From assembly GCA_029785685.1 (NCBI GenBank), contig JAFLZE010000054.1:1-6482 (forward strand): 6,482 nt of DNA, read 5' to 3'. This DNA is from Nitrososphaerota archaeon. GTDB lineage: Archaea > Thermoproteota > Nitrososphaeria > Nitrososphaerales > UBA183. Numbering within the stretch: the first letter of the stretch is position 1; each line of letters opens with the position of its first letter. The notes under the pieces are model-generated. The model was not told the origin of the DNA and made no database searches. It worked only from the letters and a program-made list of their open reading frames with translations. Positions 1 to 5,458 of this stretch are shown piece after piece. A program made the position numbers and the translations under genes.

Positions 1-63
1 TTGACCGTAGCGAACCCGTATCGGTTCAGGGTATAGACGCTGTTGACGCTCACCTGGGGGGTC
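1..63. repeat. 63-base direct repeat, distal copy
   Basis: Identical base for base to 896-958, at an offset of 895 bases, which is not a multiple of three. In the surface-protein frame it reads as PPGERQQRLYPEP and so on, while in the frame one base away it reads PQVSVNSVYTLNRYGF, as in the proximal copy. The identity may continue past the left edge. It ends abruptly at base 64. The phase break falls in or near a run of six G (56-61; C on the coding strand): one C fewer would restore the frame. Confidence 0.95.
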
Positions 64-1041
64 GGGAATCTTCAGCGTCACCTGACCACCGGAGACAGAA
101 TAGTAGTTCGAGCCGAGAGGATACTGATAGGTCAGCGTGAAGTTGGTGCCCACCTGGACCCCGTCGCTCGGATAGCCGACGACGAATGTGGCCAGGTTGA
201 CCGCCCCGCTGGAAAGGGCGAGGGTGAAGGGAGCAAGCAGGACAGGCTCGTCCGCGGTCGCCGTCACGATAGTCACCTTGGTTGTCGGCAGTGCGAGCGG
301 CGAAACGTAGATCTGCGTAAGCGGGATCGTCCCGAGGTTCTCGAACTGTATCTGGTCCGTCACGAGCGGGGTCCCGCTAGACGACGCGCTGATCGTCCTC
401 TTCGCCGCGAAGACATGAAGCGGATTGAAGTCCTCGACCGTGGACGAAGCGACAGCTCTCACCGAGGTCACCGCGCCAGGCGTGGCGTTGGTGACGGTCG
501 AGGAGTAGGTGTTGTTGCTCCCGACCAGGGTGGAAGCGAGGCCCAGCGGGGAAGAGCTGAACGTGGTCGAGACAGGCATCTGGACCAAGTTCACTAACTT
601 GCCGACTTCTAGGTTGATCGAAGGGGAGGACAGGGTAAGGACTTCGAGGCTCCCGTTCTTGGACGTCGAGACGACGTTGTTCGCTAGCACGCTGAGCATG
701 AAAGTGGCGTTCCCCCCTGCCTGTATCGACTGGCTCCCAGTTACTGTGAACGGCCCTCCAGTCGGGGATGATCCGACGGAAAAGCCCGACGTAATGGTCG
801 ACGCGACTATGTCAGAAGACAAGTTCCCGAACCCTATGGTCACGCTCGGAAGTTGGATCGGGGAAGAGCCATTGTTCACGACCCTTACGGTCTCATTGAC
901 CGTAGCGAACCCGTATCGGTTCAGGGTATAGACGCTGTTGACGCTCACCTGGGGGGTCCCCTGGGCGACCGCCGTTCCCATGGCCGGGAGGACGGACAGG
1001 ACAAGAAAGAGCAAGAGCGACGCTGCGACTAGGCGCTTCAA
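1..1041 (-). CDS. Secreted cell-surface protein with Ig-like modules, N-terminal part (runs off left edge)
   Basis: The reverse strand is open from a TTG at 1041 to the window edge (347 codons). The first ~27 residues form a classic Sec signal peptide: MKR, a hydrophobic core LVAASLLLFLVLSVL, then an AxA-type site near AVAQ. The mature part is rich in Ser, Thr, Val and Asn and looks all-beta. Segments such as TVRVVNNGSSPIQL (51-64) and IQFENLGTIPLTQI (231-244) resemble the 'N-x-G' strands of CARDB/COG1361-like Ig domains found in archaeal S-layer and envelope proteins. Eight N-x-S/T sequons (N49, N57, N73, N111, N129, N176, N185, N300) fit N-glycosylation outside the cell. No membrane anchor is seen; it would lie past the edge. 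The TTG is chosen because it gives an immediate signal peptide and sits just downstream of an AT-rich box; the nearby ATG at 1055 meets a stop after five codons. From about residue 328 the frame is suspect (see the 63-base repeat). Exact role, such as S-layer or adhesin, is unknown. Confidence 0.8.
   Translation of the reverse strand, partial: MKRLVAASLLLFLVLSVLPAMGTAVAQGTPQVSVNSVYTLNRYGFATVNETVRVVNNGSSPIQLPSVTIGFGNLSSDIVASTITSGFSVGSSPTGGPFTVTGSQSIQAGGNATFMLSVLANNVVSTSKNGSLEVLTLSSPSINLEVGKLVNLVQMPVSTTFSSSPLGLASTLVGSNNTYSSTVTNATPGAVTSVRAVASSTVEDFNPLHVFAAKRTISASSSGTPLVTDQIQFENLGTIPLTQIYVSPLALPTTKVTIVTATADEPVLLAPFTLALSSGAVNLATFVVGYPSDGVQVGTNFTLTYQYPLGSNYYSVSGGQVTLKIPDPPGERQQRLYPEPIRVRYGQ
896..958. 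repeat. 63-base direct repeat, proximal copy
   Basis: In-frame copy of the repeat at 1-63. On the minus strand it encodes residues ~29-48 of the surface protein (TPQVSVNSVYTLNRYGFATV), immediately after the signal peptide. It probably marks the start of a module of about 298 residues that is repeated in tandem. Confidence 0.95.
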
Positions 1042-1067
1042 GGGATTCGAGCCATCGCCGCTACGTT

Positions 1068-1078
1068 CTTATTTTAAG
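1068..1078. promoter_or_regulatory. Shared palindromic AT-rich box in a divergent promoter
   Basis: CTTATTTTAAG is an inverted repeat (CTTA/TAAG arms around TTT) and the only strongly AT-rich stretch in the 57 bases between divergent genes. Its centre is 26 bases from the ATG of gcvPA and 32 bases from the TTG of the surface-protein gene, the spacing expected of an archaeal TATA box for nearly leaderless mRNAs in both directions. On the minus side an A-run (cgaaaaacgc) lies just upstream of the box and could serve as a TFB recognition element; the plus side has a weaker match. Confidence 0.55.
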
Positions 1079-1098
1079 CGTTTTTCGGCCAATGAGAA

Positions 1099-2487
1099 AT
1101 GCGAGACGCTCCTAGGCGTCACCCTCTCCTCCCCAACCTGGACGATGCCCTGGTCACCAAGATGCTTGAGAAGGTGGGAGCCGGCTCTGTCGACGAACTC
1201 TTCTCCGACATCCCCCCGAAGGTGCGCCTTGGGCGGAAGCTGAAGATCCCCGAGGGCGCTTCCGAGCATGAAGTGAGACGCGAAGTCCAGGAGAAGCTCG
1301 CCCAGAACAGGACCCCCCCAGGCTCGCTCTGCTTCCTCGGCGGCGGGGTCTGGCCGCACTACGTCCCCGCGGCGGTGGAGTCCATAACCTCCAGGCAGGA
1401 GTTCTACACAGCGTACACTCCCTACCAGGCAGAGGTCAGCCAGGGGATGCTGCAGTCTCTCTTCGAGTACCAGAGCCTGATGTGCGACCTGCTGGGGATG
1501 GAAGTCTGCAACAGTTCGCTCTACGATTGGGCTTCCGCCGCAGGCGAAGCTGTAAGGATGGCAGGGAGGGTCACTGGGAGAAAGAAGGCGCTATTGGCCG
1601 GAAATTCCGGGACTCAGAGGAGGTCTGTCATCAGGACCTATTCCGAACCGATGGGGATGGACCTCGAGACCGTGGCCTACGACAAGGTCAAGGGGACTCT
1701 CGACTTGGGAGACCTGAGGAGGAAGCTCACCCCAGACGTCGCCTGCCTTTACATCGAGAATCCGAACTTCTTCGGCGGGATCGAGGATGCGATAGGGGAC
1801 GTGGTCGAGGCCTTGCACTCATCCGGCGCCCTCGCAGTCGTAGGCGTCGACCCGATTTCGCTGTCGCTGGTGAAAGAGCCCGGAGGATATGACTCCGACA
1901 TCGTCGTGGGGGAAGGCCAGCCCCTGGGAATCGCCATGAACTACGGTGGTCCCCACCTGGGCATCTTTGCTGTCCGGGACCTGAAGCTCGCCAGGAGCAT
2001 GCCAGGAAGGCTGATCGGGATGACCACCGCGGTTTCCGACCCCAGCAGGAAGGCGTTCGCGATGGTGCTCCAGGCGAGAGAGCAGCACATCAGGAGAGAG
2101 GCTGCGATGTCCAACGTCTGCACTAACCAGTCCCTGATGGCCTTGGCGGCAGCGAGCTATCTTTCCCTTCTAGGAAAAGAAGGGTTCCGCTCGCTTGGCG
2201 AGGCTGTGATTTCAAACTCACATTACGCAGCAAGGCGGCTCGGTCAGGTCAGCGGGGTGGCTTCTCCCCACTTCAGGGGAGCCTACTTCAAGGAGTTCGT
2301 GGTATCATACAGGAAGCGAAAGGCCGAGACCGTCTACAGAAGGATGGCGAAGGAGGGGGTCCTCGCAGGCTATCCGGTCTCCAGGGAGTTCGGGCTCGGG
2401 GCGGAAGCGGGAACCTATTGCGTGACCGAGGTCCACACCCCTGAGGACATCGAAAGGTTGGCCTCGGCTCTGGAGGCTGCGCTGTAG
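1099..2487 (+). CDS. gcvPA: Glycine dehydrogenase (decarboxylating) subunit 1, P-protein N-terminal half
   Basis: GcvPA pairs with GcvPB to form the PLP-dependent P-protein of the glycine cleavage system. This cytoplasmic enzyme decarboxylates glycine and passes the aminomethyl group to lipoyl-GcvH. At 462 residues it has the usual length of the stand-alone subunit. Family landmarks, in order: DELFSDIP (32-39); FLGGGVWPHYVP (79-90); FYTAYTPYQAEVSQG (102-116); SLYDWASAAGEA (140-151); the IENPNFFG strand (219-226); NYGGPHLGIF (281-290); LQAREQHIRRE (324-334) followed by SNVCTNQSLMALAA (338-351). The PLP lysine is not expected here; it is in GcvPB. The ATG at 1099 is the only sensible start: the ATG at 1092 is out of frame and soon hits TAG. 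It lies 26 bases from the AT-rich box, so the mRNA is probably leaderless. The short MRDAPRR leader precedes the conserved HPLLPN. The gene ends in TAG, one base before the gcvPB start. No gcvT or gcvH is present in the window. Confidence 0.97.
   Translation: MRDAPRRHPLLPNLDDALVTKMLEKVGAGSVDELFSDIPPKVRLGRKLKIPEGASEHEVRREVQEKLAQNRTPPGSLCFLGGGVWPHYVPAAVESITSRQEFYTAYTPYQAEVSQGMLQSLFEYQSLMCDLLGMEVCNSSLYDWASAAGEAVRMAGRVTGRKKALLAGNSGTQRRSVIRTYSEPMGMDLETVAYDKVKGTLDLGDLRRKLTPDVACLYIENPNFFGGIEDAIGDVVEALHSSGALAVVGVDPISLSLVKEPGGYDSDIVVGEGQPLGIAMNYGGPHLGIFAVRDLKLARSMPGRLIGMTTAVSDPSRKAFAMVLQAREQHIRREAAMSNVCTNQSLMALAAASYLSLLGKEGFRSLGEAVISNSHYAARRLGQVSGVASPHFRGAYFKEFVVSYRKRKAETVYRRMAKEGVLAGYPVSREFGLGAEAGTYCVTEVHTPEDIERLASALEAAL
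1105..1120 (+). other. Possible hairpin at the 5' end of the gcvPA message
   Basis: GACGC (1105-1109) and GCGTC (1116-1120) are perfect inverted repeats around a six-base loop, within codons 3-8 of gcvPA. If the mRNA is leaderless, this stem begins about seven nucleotides from its 5' end. It may simply reflect GC-rich coding sequence. Confidence 0.3.
2472..2476 (+). promoter_or_regulatory. Shine-Dalgarno-like GGAGG for gcvPB, inside the gcvPA end
   Basis: GGAGG lies within the last codons of gcvPA, 12 bases before the GTG of gcvPB. The spacing is on the long side. Since the two genes are one base apart, translational coupling probably matters as much as this site. No other gene in the window shows such a clear site, in keeping with leaderless starts elsewhere. 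Confidence 0.45.
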
Positions 2488-2488
2488 C

Positions 2489-3961
2489 GTGAAGAGGTTC
2501 AGGCAGGCAGTCTGGGACGAACCTCTCCTCAAGGAGCTCAGCAGGCCGGGGAGGGTGGGGAGCACGTTCCCCGTAGACAAGAGGGTCAGCGCGCGCGTCA
2601 GAGATCCGTCTTCGCTCGTACCGCCCTCCGTCAGGAGAGGGGGGGTCAACCTCCCTGAGCTGTCCGAGCTCCAGGTCCTGAGGCACTTCAACAGACTTTC
2701 CCAGATGAACTTCTCTGTGGAGTTAGGGATGTACCCGCTCGGCAGCTGCACGATGAAGTACAATCCGAAGGTCTCCGAGATGATCGCGTCGTCTGACGGG
2801 ATGAAGCACGCCCACCCTCTTCAGCCCACAGAAACGGTCCAGGGACTCCTCTCGATCTTCTACGACCTCGAGCGCCATCTCAGTGAGATAACTGGGATGA
2901 GCCGCTTCTCGCTGTCCACAGCCGCAGGTGCCCAGGGGGAGCTCGCTGGCGTCCTCATGATGAGGAAGTACCTGAAGGGCCACGGGTCAGCCAGGGACGA
3001 GATCCTTGTCCCCGACTCGGCGCACGGAACTAATCCCGCGAGCGCCGCGATGGCGGGGTTCAAGGTAACCAAAGTCCCTTCGGACGAGGACGGCCAGGTG
3101 AAGGCCCGGACGGTGGAAGGGCTCTGCTCAGAGAGGACGGCAGGGATGATGTTCACGGTCCCCAACACCCTCGGCCTCTTCGAGGGGGAAGTGACGGAGA
3201 TATGCGATACGGTCCACCGGGCCGGGGGGCTGATGTACTACGATGGCGCCAACATGAATGCCCTCCTGGGAAGAGCGAGACCCGGGGACATGGGCTTCGA
3301 TGTAGTGCACCTCAACCTGCACAAGACCTTCGCTACGCCCCACGGAGGCGGCGGCCCCGGGGCGGGTCCTGTCGGGGCGAACAAGAAGCTCGCCGATTAT
3401 CTTCCTGTCCCCGTGGTGTCGAAAGGCAAAGAGGGATATTACCTTGACAACAACTTAGAGCGCTCCATAGGGCCCCTGAAAGGGTTCGTGGGGAACTCTG
3501 CGGTCCTGCTGCGAGCCTATGTGTACATCCGCCTGCTGGGGGCGTCCGGCCTGGCCGATGTGTCTTCGCTGGCAGTCCTGGCGGCAAACTACCTCTGGAA
3601 GAGCCTCGACCCGGAGGCCTTCTCAGCGTCCCATGGGGAGGAACTCAGAAGGAAGCACGAGGCGGTGGTCTCGGTGAAAAGCGAGCTCCCGGGCGCCGCC
3701 ATGTCCGTCGCCAAAGCCGTCCTCGACTACGGCATGCACGCACCCACGGTCTATTTCCCTCTCATCGTGCACGAGGCGCTGATGATCGAGCCGACCGAAT
3801 CAGAGCCGTTGGAGATGCTCGATGAGTACGCCTCCGCCCTTAACGAGATCTATGCGAAGATGAAAGACGGTACGCTGGGGGAAGTGCCCAGGAACGCCAG
3901 CATAGGGAAGGTAGACGAAGTGAAGGCGTCGCACCCTTTGACCCTGAGGACCCACTGGTGA
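2489..3961 (+). CDS. gcvPB: Glycine dehydrogenase (decarboxylating) subunit 2, P-protein C-terminal half
   Basis: This is the PLP-carrying subunit of glycine decarboxylase, partner of the GcvPA encoded just upstream. Its 490 residues match the family length. Visible landmarks: LGMYPLGSCTMKYNPK (79-94), the classic GcvPB signature; HPLQPTETVQG (109-119); STAAGAQGELAG (143-154), a phosphate-binding region; PDSAHGTNPASA (175-186); YYDGANMNALL (250-260), carrying the aspartate that pairs with the PLP ring nitrogen; and HLNLHKTFATPHGGGGPG (274-291), in which K279 should form the Schiff base with PLP. The C-terminal VDEVKA (475-480) is also typical. All key positions look intact, so an active enzyme is expected. 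The start is GTG, one base after the gcvPA stop, giving MKRFRQAVWDEPLL, a normal N-terminus. The pair is almost certainly one operon read from the promoter near 1068. The other glycine cleavage components must lie elsewhere. Confidence 0.97.
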   Translation: MKRFRQAVWDEPLLKELSRPGRVGSTFPVDKRVSARVRDPSSLVPPSVRRGGVNLPELSELQVLRHFNRLSQMNFSVELGMYPLGSCTMKYNPKVSEMIASSDGMKHAHPLQPTETVQGLLSIFYDLERHLSEITGMSRFSLSTAAGAQGELAGVLMMRKYLKGHGSARDEILVPDSAHGTNPASAAMAGFKVTKVPSDEDGQVKARTVEGLCSERTAGMMFTVPNTLGLFEGEVTEICDTVHRAGGLMYYDGANMNALLGRARPGDMGFDVVHLNLHKTFATPHGGGGPGAGPVGANKKLADYLPVPVVSKGKEGYYLDNNLERSIGPLKGFVGNSAVLLRAYVYIRLLGASGLADVSSLAVLAANYLWKSLDPEAFSASHGEELRRKHEAVVSVKSELPGAAMSVAKAVLDYGMHAPTVYFPLIVHEALMIEPTESEPLEMLDEYASALNEIYAKMKDGTLGEVPRNASIGKVDEVKASHPLTLRTHW

Positions 3962-3970
3962 GCCAAAGGT

Positions 3971-3978
3971 CATATATG
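3971..3978 (+). promoter_or_regulatory. TATA box for the DUF59-like gene
   Basis: CATATATG stands out in GC-rich surroundings in the 42 bases after gcvPB. It is preceded by an A-containing stretch (ccaaagg) that could act as a TFB recognition element. Its centre is about 29 bases from the TTG at 4004, the right distance for a leaderless transcript. The ATG inside the box opens only a two-codon frame. Confidence 0.65.
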
Positions 3979-4003
3979 CTCTGAAAGTCCGAGTGGTTCC
4001 CCA

Positions 4004-4318
4004 TTGCCCAGCGAGCTCTCTAAGCGGGTCGCGGAACGACTCAACGAAATCGTCGACGAAGAGACCAAGCGCAAGTTCGGAGAGCTGAACATAGTGACCG
4101 AAGTATCTGAGACCAACACCGGATCTATACGGATAAAATTCCAGCCTCTGTCTGCATACAGCCCCATAGCAGTGGACACGGGAAGGAGCATCAGGAACGC
4201 TGCGCTCAGCGTGGACGGCGTAATGACCGCGAGGGTCGAGTGCTCAGGCCACATGATGGACGACCTGGTGAACAGATTGGTCAACCAGGAAGACCTGCAA
4301 TCCATCCTGAAAAGATAG
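4004..4318 (+). CDS. DUF59/MIP18-like small protein (putative iron-sulfur assembly family)
   Basis: A 104-residue soluble protein. The order of elements resembles the DUF59/MIP18 fold: an N-terminal helix (LSKRVAERLNEI, 5-16); VDEET (17-21) in the place of the family's 'DPE(T/L)'; FGELNIVTEV (25-34) in the place of 'ivdLGlVy.v'; a strand SIRIKFQPLS (41-50); YSPIAVDTGRSIRNA (52-66) in the place of '(G)CP.ad.i...v..a'; and VDGVMTARVE (70-79) in the place of 'v.GV..v.v.'. DUF59 proteins are linked to Fe-S cluster assembly and repair. Here the cysteine before the central proline is Ser53, and the sole cysteine is C80, so the usual role cannot be assumed. The TTG at 4004 is the only start downstream of the TATA box and after the in-frame gcvPB stop. 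A 126-codon antisense frame (3970-4350) shows no family features. Family assignment is by eye and moderate; that the gene is real is more certain. Confidence 0.7.
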   Translation: MPSELSKRVAERLNEIVDEETKRKFGELNIVTEVSETNTGSIRIKFQPLSAYSPIAVDTGRSIRNAALSVDGVMTARVECSGHMMDDLVNRLVNQEDLQSILKR

Positions 4319-4347
4319 CCCCCACTTATCACCGAGGCAAGGGTAAA

Positions 4348-4355
4348 CAAATACT
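4348..4355 (+). promoter_or_regulatory. Candidate TATA box upstream of the FtsZ-like gene
   Basis: AAATACTA, within an A-rich stretch (gtaaacaaatacta), is centred about 29 bases before the ATG at 4381, the same spacing as at the other promoters here. A second AT-rich site (caatatt, 4369-4375) and a third (gtttatg, 4388-4394) are alternatives. The site supports transcription starting near 4381, ahead of a nine-codon ORF. Confidence 0.4.
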
Positions 4356-4380
4356 ACTTTGTCGTCAACAATATTCAGTG

Positions 4381-4410
4381 ATGGGTTTGTTTATGCGCCG
4401 TGCTAGCTAG
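4381..4410 (+). other. Nine-codon ORF abutting the FtsZ-like start
   Basis: ATG at 4381 opens MGLFMRRAS and ends in TAG (4408-4410). The next triplet, in the same frame, is the GTG taken as the start of the FtsZ-like gene. It could be a leader ORF with stop/start reinitiation, an N-terminal extension interrupted by a stop or sequencing error, or chance. The stop lies in an eight-base palindrome, CTAGCTAG (4403-4410). Confidence 0.35.
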
Positions 4411-5451
4411 GTGTGCGCTCCAGAATTGACTGTCAATAATCGCAACGTGACCGCCGTAGGGATAGGAAGCGCAGGGATCAAGATCGTCTCTCTGCTGAGC
4501 CGAAGGTCTCTGCTGATAGACAGGTACGCCTACGTCTCCTGCGACGAGGGCGACTTCTCTACCGTCGACCCGAAGGACACGATACTCGTAGAGTCGCCGA
4601 TCGACCAGAAGCTCTCCCCGGCATTGGTGCGCGGCCTGGCCCTCAACTCTGTCAAAGGAATACAGGCTGCTGTAGGCGGATCTGAAGTGGTGTTCGTGAT
4701 CGCCGGCCTCGGAGGAGCGACCGGGAGCGGGCTCGCGCCGGTTGTGGCGTCCATGGCAGAGGAGTGCGGCGCGACAGCCGTTGGGGTCGCCGTAATGCCG
4801 TTCGAGTTCGAGAAGAAGATGAAGTTCTACGCCGGTGTCTCCCTGCGCAGGCTGAGGGCAGCGTCCAAAGGGGTCGTGGTGGTCGACAACGACACCCTGA
4901 TGAGGTCATCGCCGGAGGACTCGACTCTCGCAAACCTCTATGACACGGCCAACAAGGCAGTGGTGAAGGCACTCGCGTCGATGCTGTCGAGGCCGACGGA
5001 GAGCTCAAAGTCGCTGGGGATGAACAAACTCCTGGGGGCGGTCATCCAGGACGGATACTCGCTCCTTGGCGTATCCAGCAGCGGCGCCGCCGACAAGGCT
5101 GAAGACGCGATCGCAGGCGCGGTGGTTTCTCTCGGCAAGCTGGCAGAAGCCAGCGAAGCAGGACACGCGGTGGTGAGTCTGAACGCCGACCAGAGCCTGT
5201 CGGCCCAGGAAGTGGGGATGGCTGTCGGGCGCCTAAGTTCGATCATGGACAGCGAGGGGTTGGACGTCGAATACGCAGTTGACTGCACTGGTTCCTCACA
5301 GCTTCAGGTCAGCCTTCTCGCCTCGGGGTTCAAATCGACGAAGTACGACGACTACGACCCCCTCGCAAAGGTCCTCGGAGACAGGGTCCTTGACGACGAA
5401 ATGGACACCGCCCTCCCAGGCGGTCTAGAGATGCTCCAGTCCTGCGACTGA
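4411..5451 (+). CDS. Divergent FtsZ/tubulin-superfamily protein, predicted weak or absent GTPase
   Basis: FtsZ-family proteins bind GTP and polymerise in the cytoplasm, classically for cell division. Visible family elements: T1 GIGSAGIKIV (17-26; FtsZ GxGGxGxN); T4 tubulin signature GLGGATGSG (99-107; FtsZ GGGTGTG); T5 MPFEFEKK (129-136); T6 DNDTL (159-163); helix DGYSLLGVSSSGAADKAEDA (214-233), matching 'GxAlmGxGxAxGexRAxeA'; and a C-terminal domain with SLNADQSLSAQEV (256-268) and VSLLASGF (300-307; FtsZ 'vTvIATGF'). Departures: the glycine-rich T3 loop (GAGxxP) is absent, and by my alignment the T7 'NxDxxD' falls on SLGMNK (201-206), with no acidic residue. The C-tail (KYDDYDPLAK to LQSCD) is acidic and lacks the usual peptide that binds FtsZ partners. 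At 346 residues it is near normal length. The start is uncertain: GTG 4411 directly follows an in-frame TAG; TTG 4426 is the next option. It may be the divergent FtsZ seen alongside Cdv division systems in Thaumarchaeota (inference). Confidence 0.88.
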   Translation: MCAPELTVNNRNVTAVGIGSAGIKIVSLLSRRSLLIDRYAYVSCDEGDFSTVDPKDTILVESPIDQKLSPALVRGLALNSVKGIQAAVGGSEVVFVIAGLGGATGSGLAPVVASMAEECGATAVGVAVMPFEFEKKMKFYAGVSLRRLRAASKGVVVVDNDTLMRSSPEDSTLANLYDTANKAVVKALASMLSRPTESSKSLGMNKLLGAVIQDGYSLLGVSSSGAADKAEDAIAGAVVSLGKLAEASEAGHAVVSLNADQSLSAQEVGMAVGRLSSIMDSEGLDVEYAVDCTGSSQLQVSLLASGFKSTKYDDYDPLAKVLGDRVLDDEMDTALPGGLEMLQSCD

Positions 5452-5458
5452 CCTTTCG
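5452..5458. other. Seven-base convergent gap between the FtsZ-like gene and metG
   Basis: The stop codons of the two converging genes are separated by only seven bases. There is no T-run or hairpin in the gap, so each transcript must end inside the other gene's 3' region, giving overlapping antisense 3' ends. Confidence 0.7.

Noticed and set aside
43..931. Two plus-strand open frames (43-597 and 509-931) opposite the surface-protein gene
   Set aside because: Their translations are low-complexity and Arg-rich or featureless. The minus strand gives a clean signal peptide, Ig-like strands and sequons, so these are shadows.
1079..1098. Possible glycine riboswitch ahead of gcvPA
   Set aside because: Only about 20 bases separate the AT box from the ATG, far too short for a riboswitch, and no aptamer-like pairing is visible.
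3970..4350. A 126-codon minus-strand frame opposite the DUF59-like gene
   Set aside because: It lacks family features, while the plus strand has a well-placed TATA box and a recognisable fold pattern.
4408..4410. UAG read as pyrrolysine in the FtsZ-like gene
   Set aside because: There is no pyl gene or PYLIS-like context here, and UAG is used as a normal stop by gcvPA and metG. A stop/start or mutation is simpler.
5179..5202. SLNADQSLS (residues 256-264) as the FtsZ T7 loop
   Set aside because: It superficially resembles NxDxxD, but it lies after the DGYSLLG to AEDA helix and matches the 'vnitGg.dlsl.Ev' strand and turn of the C-terminal domain, so it is in the wrong place.
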